Assembly: GCA_029261875.1 (NCBI GenBank)
Contig: JAJDAL010000015.1
Location: 1 to 64,000, forward strand
DNA: 64,000 nucleotides
Direction of reading: 5' to 3'
Origin: Deltaproteobacteria bacterium
Lineage (GTDB): Bacteria; Myxococcota_A; UBA9160; JAJDAL01
The position numbers and the translations under genes are program-made. Below, piece by piece: positions 19,826 through 28,615 of this stretch (its first letter is position 1; each line of letters starts with the position of its first letter). A model generated the notes under the pieces. The model did no database searches and was not told where the DNA came from. It was given only the letters and a program-made list of their open reading frames with translations.

Positions 19826-20784
19826 CCCTTGTCTCCCGCCCGCGGCCGACGCTTCCCGCGCCCGGTGCGGGCCCGCGGATGCGCCTGATCGTAGACCGTC
19901 ATCAGCCGTTCCGCCGAAACCGCCGTGTACTTCTGGGTGGTGGAGAGACTCGAATGCCCGAGAAGCTCCTGAATCTCCCGCAGATCCGCCCCCATATCGA
20001 GCAGGTGCGTCGCGTAACTGTGGCGCAAGCGGTGCGGGTGAACGTGATCCGCCACCCCCGCGCGGCGGGCTCGCTTGGCGAGAACCCGGCGCACGTCGCG
20101 CGCCGAAAGGCGCCGCGCCGGCTCGGCGTTCGCCGCGCCACGGCGTAGGGAGATGAAGAGCGGTTCCGCCAGAACGCCCGGGCGTTGGCGCGCGGCGAGA
20201 TAGGCCTCGAGACTTTCGCGCGCGGCGGCGGGCAACGGCACGACGCGCTCCTTGCCCCCCTTGCCCCAAACGCGAATTTCGCCGCGGCGAAACTCCACAT
20301 CGCGCACGTCGAGGGCCACGAGTTCCCCCACCCGCACCCCGGTGCCGTAGAGGGTCTCGGCCAGAGCGCGATCGCGCAGATCGCGAATCGCCGGGCGTTC
20401 ACGCGTCGCGGGTTTGATCGGGTCGGTCATCAACACTTCGCAGTCGTCGACGGAGAGCGGATTCGGCAACCCTTTCGGGGTGCGGGGCCCGCTAAGGCCC
20501 GCCGTCGGATCCGCGTCGCAGATCCCCTCGCGAACCAGGTAGCGGTAGAAGGAGCGGATCGAGGCGAGCTTGCGACCGAGGGTGGCGGCTTCCCGGTCGC
20601 CGTACAGGGAGCCCAGGTATTCGCCGATCCGTTCCTTGGTCACACTCGTCAGACTCGCCTTTTCGCCAAGGGACTGCGCGAACTGACGCACGTCCGACAC
20701 GTAGGCACGCCGCGTATGAGCGGCCACGTTGCGCTCGGCGCCCAGGTAGGTTCCAAAGCGCTCTATCGCGCGCTCGAAATTCAT
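19822..20784 (-). CDS. xerC: tyrosine recombinase XerC
   Basis: Site-specific tyrosine recombinase that, with XerD, resolves chromosome dimers at dif. The 320-aa protein has an N-terminal SAM-like core-binding domain (~1-95). All catalytic residues are present: Arg151 (GTGVRVGEL), Lys175 (GKGGKERVV), His251 and Arg254 (HPHRLRHSYAT), His277 (LGHSSL) and Tyr286 (TTQKYTAV). It is the XerC rather than the phage-integrase type on the basis of its place between trmFO and hslV, an order conserved in many bacteria. It overlaps both neighbours by 4 bp. Confidence 0.95.
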   Translation of the reverse strand: MNFERAIERFGTYLGAERNVAAHTRRAYVSDVRQFAQSLGEKASLTSVTKERIGEYLGSLYGDREAATLGRKLASIRSFYRYLVREGICDADPTAGLSGPRTPKGLPNPLSVDDCEVLMTDPIKPATRERPAIRDLRDRALAETLYGTGVRVGELVALDVRDVEFRRGEIRVWGKGGKERVVPLPAAARESLEAYLAARQRPGVLAEPLFISLRRGAANAEPARRLSARDVRRVLAKRARRAGVADHVHPHRLRHSYATHLLDMGADLREIQELLGHSSLSTTQKYTAVSAERLMTVYDQAHPRARTGRGKRRPRAGDKG

Positions 20785-22124
20785 TCGGCCCCGCTGCCCG
20801 CCTCGCGCACGTAGGATTCGAGGGAGACGAGTGCACGTTCGGCGATGCGTTTGTTCTTCTCGCGCTTGGGGGTCCTGCGCGGCAAGCCGGAGATGGGCGG
20901 AAACAACCCGTAATTCACGTTCATGGGCTGAAACCCCTTGGGGTTCGCGGTCATGAGATAGCGAACCAGGGCCCCGTGGGCCGTGTCTTCCGGCGCCTTG
21001 GGGGGCGTCTCGCCGCGAACGCCACAACTCGCATTCACACCGGCGATGAAGCCGAGCGCCGCGGATTCCACGTAGCCCTCGACGCCGGCCATCTGCCCCG
21101 CAATGTAGAGCCCGGGTCGCGCGCGCACTTCGAGCGTCTCACTCAGACGCTTCGGCGCGTTCACATACGTATTGCGATGCACGGAACCGAAGCGCGCAAA
21201 GACCGCGTCGGCGAGCCCGGGCAAGCCGCGGAACACGCGCTTCTGTTCTCCCACCCGGAGCTTGGTCTGGAATCCCACCAGGTTGTAGAGAACGCCGCGC
21301 TTGTCTTCTTGGCGAAGTTGCACCACCGCGTGGGGACGTTGTCCCGTGCGGGGATCCGTGAGCCCCACGGGCTTCATGGGCCCGAAGGCCAGTGTTTCGC
21401 GCCCGCGGCGCGCGATTTCTTCCACGGGCAAACAACCCTCGAAGTAGAGCTGCGCTTCGAACTTGTGGAGCGGCACGGTTTCCGAACCGAGGAGCGTATC
21501 GACGAAGCCTTCGTACTGTTCCCGGTCGAGCGGGAGATTCAGGTAATCGCCTTCTCCCTCTTCGTAACGCGAGGCGCGAAAGGCGACATCGTGATCGATG
21601 GAATCCGCGTAAACGATCGGGGAGATGGCATCGTAGAAATACAGATACTCGTCCCCCAGCATGCGCTGGAGATCTCGTGCCAACTCCGGTGCCGTCAACG
21701 GTCCGGTGGCGAGGATGACGTTGCCTTCGCGGGGAATGTTCTCCACCACTTCCCGCACCACTTCGATGTTGGGATGGGCTTCGACGGCATCGGTCACGCC
21801 TTTGGAGAATCCCAGGCGGTCCACCGCCAGGGCGCGTCCAGCCGGCACTGCGGTCTCGTCCGCCACCCGTAGGATGAGCGAACCCAGGCGGCGCATCTCC
21901 TCTTTGAGGAGCCCCACGGCGTTGTTCAGCTGGTTGGAGCGCAGGGAGTTACTGCACACGAGTTCCGCGAATTCCGGAACCTGGTGCGCGGGAGAGAAGC
22001 GCTCGGGCTTCATCTCATAGAGCCGAACCTGAATTCCGCGCTGGGCGGCCTGCCAGGCCGCCTCGCTGCCCGCCAACCCCGCGCCGATCACGATCAGCGG
22101 TACCTGTACGCCCTGCTGAACCAT
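20781..22124 (-). CDS. trmFO: methylenetetrahydrofolate-tRNA-(uracil-5-)-methyltransferase TrmFO
   Basis: FAD- and folate-dependent enzyme that makes m5U54 in the T-loop of tRNA. From the ATG at 22124 the protein is ~447 aa. It opens with MVQQGVQVPLIVIGAGLAG, the FAD dinucleotide motif, then VCSNSLRSNQ and FEGCLPVEEIARRG, which carry the two cysteines used in catalysis. A further in-frame ATG at 22166, also with a G-rich sequence upstream, would add 14 residues. The gene overlaps xerC by 4 bp and follows dprA by 52 bp. Confidence 0.95.
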   Translation of the reverse strand: MVQQGVQVPLIVIGAGLAGSEAAWQAAQRGIQVRLYEMKPERFSPAHQVPEFAELVCSNSLRSNQLNNAVGLLKEEMRRLGSLILRVADETAVPAGRALAVDRLGFSKGVTDAVEAHPNIEVVREVVENIPREGNVILATGPLTAPELARDLQRMLGDEYLYFYDAISPIVYADSIDHDVAFRASRYEEGEGDYLNLPLDREQYEGFVDTLLGSETVPLHKFEAQLYFEGCLPVEEIARRGRETLAFGPMKPVGLTDPRTGQRPHAVVQLRQEDKRGVLYNLVGFQTKLRVGEQKRVFRGLPGLADAVFARFGSVHRNTYVNAPKRLSETLEVRARPGLYIAGQMAGVEGYVESAALGFIAGVNASCGVRGETPPKAPEDTAHGALVRYLMTANPKGFQPMNVNYGLFPPISGLPRRTPKREKNKRIAERALVSLESYVREAGSGAE

Positions 22125-22176
22125 CACCCCCCCGAAAAGCTCATTCTGTTTGGGAGGCGGGAACATAGCCCACCCC

Positions 22177-23280
22177 CTATTTCGACGACGTGCGCAGGCG
22201 CCCGTCCCGGTCGCGCGCAACCGCGCCGGCGAGCTCCAGGTCCAACAGATCGAGGGCCAGGGACTCGGGACTGCGTCGCAGGCGTCGCGCCAGCTCGTCG
22301 GGTTCGGCGGGTGCGTGATCCAGTGCGGCGAGGAGTTCCAGTTGCGCGGGCGGCCGCGCAGCCCTTACCGCGTCGGGTTTCGAGCGCGCCGCCAATGGCG
22401 TCGCGATTCCCAGCGCGCGCAGCACATCCGCCGATTCGAGCACCGGAGCTGCGCCGTCTCGAATCAAGGCGTTGGGACCGGAACTCGTCGCCACATCCGT
22501 TGCACCGGGAACCGCCAACACTTCGATCCCCTGATCGAGGGCGTGGCGCGCGGTTATGAGCGAACCGCTGCGGGGACGCGCCTCGACCACCACGACCGCG
22601 CGCGCCAATCCACTGATGGTGCGATTGCGCAGCGGGAAGTGCGGGGGTAACGGGGGCGTCGCCGGCGGAAATTCCGAAACCACGGCGCCCGACGCTGCAA
22701 TCTCTTCCGCAAGACGCCGATGGCGCGCGGGGTAGATCCGATCCGCGCCGCACCCCTGCACGGCGACGGTGTTCCCACCGGCCTCGAGCGCACCGCGATG
22801 CGCGGCGGCATCGACCCCCAACGCGAGACCCGAGATCACGACCACCCCCGCGCGCGCGAGATCGAAAGCCAGCTCCCGCGCGGTCCGCAAACCGTAGGCG
22901 GATGGCGCACGCGCTCCGACGATCGCAACCCCCGGCAAGCCGAGGACCTCCACGCGTCCCTGGACCCACAAGAGCGGAGGCGCATCGCCCAGGCGAGCCA
23001 ACCACGCGGGATAGGCATCGCTGCCGAAGGGCACGGCGACGGCCTTCGAGCGCCGCGCGGCCACCAGCGCGCGTTCGACCGCGCGCGGGCTCGGGTGCCA
23101 CGACGGAGGACACGATCCGAGGGCCGCATGGGCATCGCCGTTGCGGGCCAGGAAGTCGAGTGCGCAGGCGGGATGCCACGCGGTGGCGAGCTGGAACGCA
23201 ATCTGGCTGCGGAGCATGCGTTGCTGATCCGGGGCCGGATCCGCCGGGTCGAGGACCCGAGCGAGTGAGCGAGTGGACAA
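22177..23280 (-). CDS. dprA: DNA-processing protein DprA/Smf
   Basis: Loads RecA on incoming single-stranded DNA during natural transformation. The 367-aa protein has an N-terminal helical region (~25-65) and the Rossmann-like core with VGARAPSAYGLRTARELA and the GCGADRIYP motif. The NRTISGLA loop is also present. A C-terminal winged-helix-like segment follows (~305-365). The start is a TTG at 23280 preceded by GGGGAGAA. It heads the trmFO-xerC-hslVU-arg gene string. The usual dprA neighbour topA is missing between dprA and trmFO. Confidence 0.93.
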   Translation of the reverse strand: MSTRSLARVLDPADPAPDQQRMLRSQIAFQLATAWHPACALDFLARNGDAHAALGSCPPSWHPSPRAVERALVAARRSKAVAVPFGSDAYPAWLARLGDAPPLLWVQGRVEVLGLPGVAIVGARAPSAYGLRTARELAFDLARAGVVVISGLALGVDAAAHRGALEAGGNTVAVQGCGADRIYPARHRRLAEEIAASGAVVSEFPPATPPLPPHFPLRNRTISGLARAVVVVEARPRSGSLITARHALDQGIEVLAVPGATDVATSSGPNALIRDGAAPVLESADVLRALGIATPLAARSKPDAVRAARPPAQLELLAALDHAPAEPDELARRLRRSPESLALDLLDLELAGAVARDRDGRLRTSSK

Positions 23281-23351
23281 AGGGATTCTCCCCGGGACCG
23301 GGGCGAGGCCTCAATGTAGCGCGAATCCTCTGGCGGCAAGCCGGCCGCCGA

Positions 23352-23396
23352 TTGCGAATTCGCAACGGCGCGGAGGCGGCGGCAACGACGTTGCCG
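23352..23396. promoter_or_regulatory. two perfect palindromes upstream of dprA
   Basis: TTGCGAATTCGCAA (23352-23365) is a perfect 14-bp palindrome. CGGCAACG-A-CGTTGCCG (23380-23396) has two exact 8-bp arms around one base. Both lie in the 152-bp gap between the LysM gene stop and the dprA start. The second could be a terminator stem for the LysM gene but has no T-run. The first looks more like a dimeric regulator site. I do not recognise either as a known operator. Confidence 0.5.
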
Positions 23397-23432
23397 ACCG
23401 TGGGCTCTCGGGGATGTTTCTAGGCGAGAACG

Positions 23433-24503
23433 CTAATCCGTCGCGCCGCGGAAGAAGTCGCCGCGACCGAATTCGCTGGTGGCACTCGTCACCACGGCGA
23501 CGGCGCTCGCTCTGCGGGCGTCGATCACCAACAGTTTCGCCACCACGCGGCTCGGCAGTCTGAGTTCGCGCTCGGCCAACTCGTCCTTCACGACTTCCCC
23601 TTCGCGGTAGATTTCGAGGGGATGTCCTTCGACGAGGCCGTGGAGCCTGCCGCGGTTGAGATACACGAGGTCGTGGGTTCCGCCGATGGCGCGCCGGGCC
23701 GGTAGGGCCAGGACGCTGCCGCGGACGCCGTCGGGCGCCTCGCGCACTTCCAGTTCGGGATCGATGGGCTCACGCTTCACCAGGTGATAGCCGCGTTGGA
23801 CTTCGTTGTGGGCCACCCGAATCACCGCGGCCGCCGCCTCGCCCGACGCATCGGTCACTTCGAGCCAGCCGAGAACTTCCACCAGATGACCGAACAGGTG
23901 ATCCGTCTCGGGATCCACCACGTCCTCGGTCAGCTTGATGATCGTAAACTGATCGCCGTTTTCGACCTCGCCCCCACTGAATCCGATGAAGACGTGATCC
24001 GTGGCCGCGAGACCGATTCGCTCCTCGGGACTCGCCACGATGGTCGTCGCCCCTTGCATCTCGTCGACCGAGACGAACCCCGCCGATTCAGCGCCGCCGA
24101 AATAGAATTTCTTCGGCGGTAGCGTGCCCGCATCTTCGGGCGCGGCGATCTCCGCCGGGAGCGCGTCGTCGATGGGAACGTTCGAGAGAAACTGATCCAC
24201 TTCCGTGGGAGACAGGCGGCGCATCTCCCCCGCGGTGATCCAGATGCGATCGCCGGGTCGGATCAGATGCGGATTCTCGATGTCCTGATTGTCCTGCCAG
24301 ATCGAGGGCCAGATCCAGGGCGTACCGAGATAGAGGTCCGTGATGTCCCAGAGCGTATCGCCCGGAACGACGAGGTGGATGCGCCCGGAGCGCCCCGCGT
24401 CGTCGTAGCCGATCTGGCCCAGGGTTCGACCGCTCGTGGACGCGTGGATCGACGTTGCTGCCAGGGCAAACAGCGCCGCACACAGGATTGAAAATGACCT
24501 CAT
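23433..24503 (-). CDS. exported LysM-domain protein
   Basis: A 356-aa protein with a signal peptide (MRSFSILCAALFALAATSIHA) and one LysM module at ~44-92 (LVVPGDTLWDITDLYLGTP ... LIRPGDRIWIT). A long C-terminal region of beta character follows, without a recognisable enzyme domain. It probably sits in the periplasm on peptidoglycan. The ATG at 24503 puts the signal peptide at the very N-terminus, and the upstream in-frame extension is Arg/Gly-rich and improbable. Downstream is dprA after 152 bp. Its LysM helix (IWPSIWQDNQDIENP) resembles that of the small LysM protein next to aspS. Confidence 0.85.
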   Translation of the reverse strand: MRSFSILCAALFALAATSIHASTSGRTLGQIGYDDAGRSGRIHLVVPGDTLWDITDLYLGTPWIWPSIWQDNQDIENPHLIRPGDRIWITAGEMRRLSPTEVDQFLSNVPIDDALPAEIAAPEDAGTLPPKKFYFGGAESAGFVSVDEMQGATTIVASPEERIGLAATDHVFIGFSGGEVENGDQFTIIKLTEDVVDPETDHLFGHLVEVLGWLEVTDASGEAAAAVIRVAHNEVQRGYHLVKREPIDPELEVREAPDGVRGSVLALPARRAIGGTHDLVYLNRGRLHGLVEGHPLEIYREGEVVKDELAERELRLPSRVVAKLLVIDARRASAVAVVTSATSEFGRGDFFRGATD

Positions 24504-24649
24504 GGCGTACCTCCGCGGGCCTCCGGGGCGCCGGCCCAAGCCGGCGACCGCACGTGCGCCGCTGCGGTGGTTTATCGGTGCGCTCTTGTATTCGGTTTAC
24601 CGGTCAAGCCTTTCGGTGACCGATGCACAGGATCGCTGCCGCGAATCCC

Positions 24650-27133
24650 CTAGCCCGCGGAATCTCCCCCGGGGGCACCCGACAGGCGATTCAGCATCGC
24701 GCGCACCTCGGTCGCCCAGCCCGGATCCGGCAGTTCGCCGCCCGTACGCTCGCGGTGGGCGTCCTTGGTGGCCTGCAGGTCGCTCAGGGCACGCTCCAGG
24801 GTGCGCTGGGCCTCGTGGCGGTTCCCGTCGGCCTCGTACGCCAGAGCGAGGTGATGGCGCACCGTACCGAGCCCCGAGCTGCCTGCGGGCAGCGCGCCCT
24901 CGGCTTCTTTGAGATACCCGATGGCGGCCGAGGGAATGCCCTTCTTGTAGAGCACCCAGCCGAGGGTGTCCGACGCGTTGGGATTGTTGGGCATCAGCGC
25001 CTTGGCCTCCTGGGCCAGATCGAGGGCGCGATCCAGGTTCGTCTCCATTTCGGCGTACAGATAGGCGAGGTTGTTCTTGGCAGCGGCGAGCTTGGGATTG
25101 AGACGCACGGCTTCTTCGTAGCGCGCCATGGCCTTCTCGCGTTCCCCGCGAACCTCGTAGAGGGATCCCAGAATCAGATTGATCTGGGGCGATCCGGGCT
25201 GCTTGGCGAGGGCTTCCTCATAGGTGGTCAGCATCTCCGCGGTTCGGCCCGTGGCGGCAAACAAGCCCGCCAGACTCTCGTAGGAGCGCAGATTCGTGGG
25301 ATCGAGATCGATGGCCCGTCGCAGATAGGTTTCCGCAGCCTGGGTGTCTCCGGCCAGCATGGAGACGACGCCCCGCAGATGAATCAGGTCCGGACTGTTG
25401 GGTTCCGCGGCCACCGCCCGCTCGATGCGCGAGACGGAATCCCCGATCCGGCCTTCGGCGCGGTCGAGTTCCATCAGCGCTTCGATGATCTCGGATCGAT
25501 TGGGTCGCTCGCGGTCCGCCTTCTGGAACAGGTTGCGGGCTTCGCCCGCACGCCCTTGGAACTGGTAGATGCGACCGATGGCGTAGAGGATTTCGGCGTC
25601 GCGATCCTCGTTGGGAATCCCTTGGAGAATCTCCAGCGCGCCTTCGGGCTTGCGTTGTCGCACCAGACTCTGGGCCACGAGCAGGCGCATGGTCGAGTCT
25701 TCGGGGCGTTCTTTCAAAACCCGCCGGCCTTCCTCGGCGGCGAGATCGTTTTCCCCGAGTGCGGAGTGGACCTGCGCCAAGATCTTCCGGCTGTCCACCA
25801 GGTCCGCGTCGAGTTCCAGGGATTTGATGAGTTCGGCCTTGGCGCGGTGCCGATCGCCCTGCAGGTAGAGCGCGGATCCCAACAAGAAGTGGGACTGGGC
25901 CCAATTGGGACGGATCTCGATGGCGCGCGACAACCGCCGCACGGCTTCGTCGGCGTCTTCTTTGGTCAGATCCAATTTCGCCATCACGAACAGCGCCTCG
26001 GCGCTGTCGGGCTCCTTCTCCAACACCTGTGCGGCGACCGCGCTGCCCTCTTCCACCTTGGAGGGATCGTTGGTCCGGTGTCCGATGTCGATCAACAGCT
26101 CCGCCTTGCGCAGCATGGCGGGAATGCTCTCGGGATCCACGGAAAGGGCCTTTTCCGCAGCTTGGAGGGCGCCTTCCAGATCTTGTTTGCGGCCGCGGTA
26201 CAGCGACAGAATCAGGTGGGGTTCGACGGCGTTGGGCTGGGCGCCCGTCGCCGACTCGATCACGGATTCCGCACGCCCTTCGTCGCCCCGGGATCCGTAG
26301 AAACGGGCCAGGAGGTAGATCAACTCCAGGTTGTCGGGGTGCTCCTCGACCGCTTTCTTGAAAATGGTTTCGGTCTCGTCGAAGCGTTCTCGGGCGTAGT
26401 AGAAATTGCCGAGGGTTCGGTACGCCAGGGAGAGTTCGTCTTCTTCGGCGGTTTCGAGGGCCTTCATGTAGGCGGCTTCGGCTTCTTCGTCACGCGCTTT
26501 GTCACCCGCCAGGAACCCGGCCAGGGCCGCGTGGGCGGCAAAGCTGGGCTGCACTTCGGTGAGTTGGTTGTAGAGGGGCTCGGCGGACTCCCGGTCTCCC
26601 ATGCGCGTGTGGTAGTTGGCGAGCAAGAGCAGCGGGGCGGGCTTGTCGGGCGCCAGGTCGAGCGCGCGCTGGTAGGGCGCGAGCGCTTCCTCGGGTTTCT
26701 TCATGCCTTCGAGGGCCTGGGCCTTCAAGATGTAGGCATCGACGCTCTCGGGATCGTCTTCGAGAATTCGATCGGCCTGCTTCAGGGCCTCTTCCATCTC
26801 GCCTGCCAGGCGCGAAATGCGCCCGAAGCGCAGACGCGCCTCGCCGTTGCTCGGGTCGAGACGCACGGTCTCGCGCAGTTCCCAATAGCCCTTGCTGGGT
26901 TGGTTGGTGGCGAGGTAGGCCTTCGCGAGGGAGTAATGGGCGTCGACGTGATTGGGATCGATCTGGAGCACGTTCTTGTACTCGATGATCGCTTCCTCAT
27001 GCTTCTCTTCCTCGACGTAGGCTTCGCCGCGGGCGAGGTGCTCTTGAATCCGCGACGCATCGTCCTGACACCCCGAGACCAGGGCGGCCAAGAATGCCGT
27101 GAGTGCTATCGCGAAAGACCTTCGGAAACGCAT
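24650..27133 (-). CDS. large TPR-repeat lipoprotein, PrsT-like
   Basis: An 827-aa lipoprotein: signal peptide with lipobox LVSGC (Cys ~22), then tetratricopeptide repeats almost end to end. Recurrent patterns include EEAIIEYKNVLQIDPNHVDAHYSLAKAY, given here only as an example of the ~34-residue spacing, and many W-x-LG/Y...A...P variants. Length, lipobox and repeat content match PrsT, the TPR lipoprotein of exosortase/PEP-CTERM exopolysaccharide systems. That name is an inference from architecture and context, since the family is defined by profile searches. It follows the NtrC-type regulator gene by 54 bp on the same strand. A probable role is an outer-membrane or periplasmic scaffold for polysaccharide export. 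Confidence 0.75.
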   Translation of the reverse strand: MRFRRSFAIALTAFLAALVSGCQDDASRIQEHLARGEAYVEEEKHEEAIIEYKNVLQIDPNHVDAHYSLAKAYLATNQPSKGYWELRETVRLDPSNGEARLRFGRISRLAGEMEEALKQADRILEDDPESVDAYILKAQALEGMKKPEEALAPYQRALDLAPDKPAPLLLLANYHTRMGDRESAEPLYNQLTEVQPSFAAHAALAGFLAGDKARDEEAEAAYMKALETAEEDELSLAYRTLGNFYYARERFDETETIFKKAVEEHPDNLELIYLLARFYGSRGDEGRAESVIESATGAQPNAVEPHLILSLYRGRKQDLEGALQAAEKALSVDPESIPAMLRKAELLIDIGHRTNDPSKVEEGSAVAAQVLEKEPDSAEALFVMAKLDLTKEDADEAVRRLSRAIEIRPNWAQSHFLLGSALYLQGDRHRAKAELIKSLELDADLVDSRKILAQVHSALGENDLAAEEGRRVLKERPEDSTMRLLVAQSLVRQRKPEGALEILQGIPNEDRDAEILYAIGRIYQFQGRAGEARNLFQKADRERPNRSEIIEALMELDRAEGRIGDSVSRIERAVAAEPNSPDLIHLRGVVSMLAGDTQAAETYLRRAIDLDPTNLRSYESLAGLFAATGRTAEMLTTYEEALAKQPGSPQINLILGSLYEVRGEREKAMARYEEAVRLNPKLAAAKNNLAYLYAEMETNLDRALDLAQEAKALMPNNPNASDTLGWVLYKKGIPSAAIGYLKEAEGALPAGSSGLGTVRHHLALAYEADGNRHEAQRTLERALSDLQATKDAHRERTGGELPDPGWATEVRAMLNRLSGAPGGDSAG

Positions 27134-27187
27134 GTTCTTACCCCTCTACCGAGCAAGCGGCGTAGGTATCCGATGTGGTGAAGCGAT

Positions 27188-28615
27188 TCAAGCGAGCTCC
27201 TCCCGATCGGAACCCTTGGGTTCTCGGTTTCGGCGCCAGGAGGGATGGGTAATCCCCATCTTCTGCACCATGTAGTTGAGCTGGCGGCGACTCACACCCA
27301 GCAGAGCCGCCGCATCCTTTTGCACGAAGCCCGTCCGCGAGAGCGCCTCCCGGACCAACTTCTGCTCCATGTCCCGTAGCGCCATCCCCTCGGGGGGCAA
27401 ACGTTCGGGCCAAGCGGCTGAAGCGGCATCGACCATTCCCGTCGACAGCACGATGTGTTCCGCATCGATCGCCCGACCGGCCGCCAAGATTACCGCGCGT
27501 TCGACGGCGTTGCGGAGCTCCCGGGCGTTACCGGGCCAGGGGTGCTGGCGAATCCGCGCCAGGGCCGCGTCCGTGAAGCCCGCCACCGAGGCGCCGAATT
27601 CGCGGGAAAAGTAGTCCAGAAAATAGTGCGCCAGGGCGGTGGCGTCTTCCGGGCGCTCGCGCAGCGGGGGGAGGTGCACGGAGATCACGTTCAAGCGGAA
27701 GTAGAGATCCTCGCGAAACTCGCCTTGGGCGATGGCGCGAGAGAGGTCGCGGTTCGTCGCCGCCACGATGCGCACGTCCGTGCGGATGACCTGGTTGCCA
27801 CCGAGGCGGTGGAATTCCTGATCCTGCAGCACGCGCAACAGCTTGGCCTGGGTGGTGAGGGACATCTCTCCGATTTCGTCCAGCAACAAGGTGCCGGAAT
27901 TGGCGGCTTCGAAATGGCCCAGGCGTTGGCGGTCCGCCCCGGTATAGGCACCGCGTTCGTGCCCGAAGAGTTCCGATTCGAGCAAGGCATCGGGCAGGGC
28001 CGCGCAATTGACTTTGATGAACGGCCCCTCGCAACGCGGGGAAAGTGCGTGGGCGAGTCCCGCAATCAGTTCCTTACCGGTCCCCGTTTCCCCGGTGACG
28101 AGCAGCGTGGCGCGGGTGGGGGCCACGCGCTCCACCAACTCGACGGCAGCCGCCAGGGCCGGGCTCGACCCCACGATGTTCTCCGGGGCGTAGCGTGCGG
28201 CGCGCTCTTCGCGAAACGCTGAAAGCTCACGCGCCATATGGGCGTGCTCCACCGCCTTGGAGACGCGGACTTCCAGGTGCTCGATCGACACGGGCTTTTC
28301 GACGAAATCGAAGGCGCCGAGCTTCATGGCGGAAACCGCGCTCTCCACGGTGCCGTGGGCAGACATAATCAAGACCGCGGTGCGGGGCGTGCGCTCGCGG
28401 GCCGCGCGCAGTACCTGGAGCCCATCGACGCCGGGCAGACGCAAATCGCTGACCACCACGTCGTACGGTTCGACCGCCGGGTCCGCCAAGCGCTCGATGG
28501 CACCCTCGCCTTCCCTGTCTTCGTCGACCGCGTATCCGAAATCGCGCAGGGCGCTCACCACCGCGCGGCGCAGCCGTTCGTTGTCCTCGACGACGAGCAG
28601 TCTTGCGTGACTCAT
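27188..28615 (-). CDS. NtrC-family sigma-54-dependent response regulator
   Basis: A 475-aa transcription activator with a receiver domain (phospho-acceptor Asp57 in VVVSDLRLPG). A sigma-54 AAA+ domain follows, with Walker A GETGTGKELIAG and the sigma-54 contact loop as GAYTGA, a known Tyr variant of GAFTGA. A C-terminal Fis-type helix-turn-helix is present (KDAAALLGVSRRQLNYMV). Its start overlaps the histidine kinase stop by 4 bp, making a cognate two-component pair. The downstream TPR lipoprotein is likely part of the same transcript. Targets are not visible, though sigma-54 promoter matches occur at 44103-44118 and 44365-44381. Confidence 0.93.
   Translation of the reverse strand: MSHARLLVVEDNERLRRAVVSALRDFGYAVDEDREGEGAIERLADPAVEPYDVVVSDLRLPGVDGLQVLRAARERTPRTAVLIMSAHGTVESAVSAMKLGAFDFVEKPVSIEHLEVRVSKAVEHAHMARELSAFREERAARYAPENIVGSSPALAAAVELVERVAPTRATLLVTGETGTGKELIAGLAHALSPRCEGPFIKVNCAALPDALLESELFGHERGAYTGADRQRLGHFEAANSGTLLLDEIGEMSLTTQAKLLRVLQDQEFHRLGGNQVIRTDVRIVAATNRDLSRAIAQGEFREDLYFRLNVISVHLPPLRERPEDATALAHYFLDYFSREFGASVAGFTDAALARIRQHPWPGNARELRNAVERAVILAAGRAIDAEHIVLSTGMVDAASAAWPERLPPEGMALRDMEQKLVREALSRTGFVQKDAAALLGVSRRQLNYMVQKMGITHPSWRRNREPKGSDREELA

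Noticed and set aside
24529-24546. CGCCGGC-CCAA-GCCGGCG hairpin between the TPR and LysM genes
   Set aside because: It lacks a T-run on either strand and sits about 100 bp past the TPR stop. In such GC-rich sequence a 7-bp stem is not decisive, so it is not called as a terminator.
24623-27181. Long plus-strand open frame (852 codons) opposite the TPR lipoprotein
   Set aside because: It is an antisense shadow of a high-GC gene. The minus-strand product has a signal peptide and regular TPRs, while the plus-strand frame has no domain.
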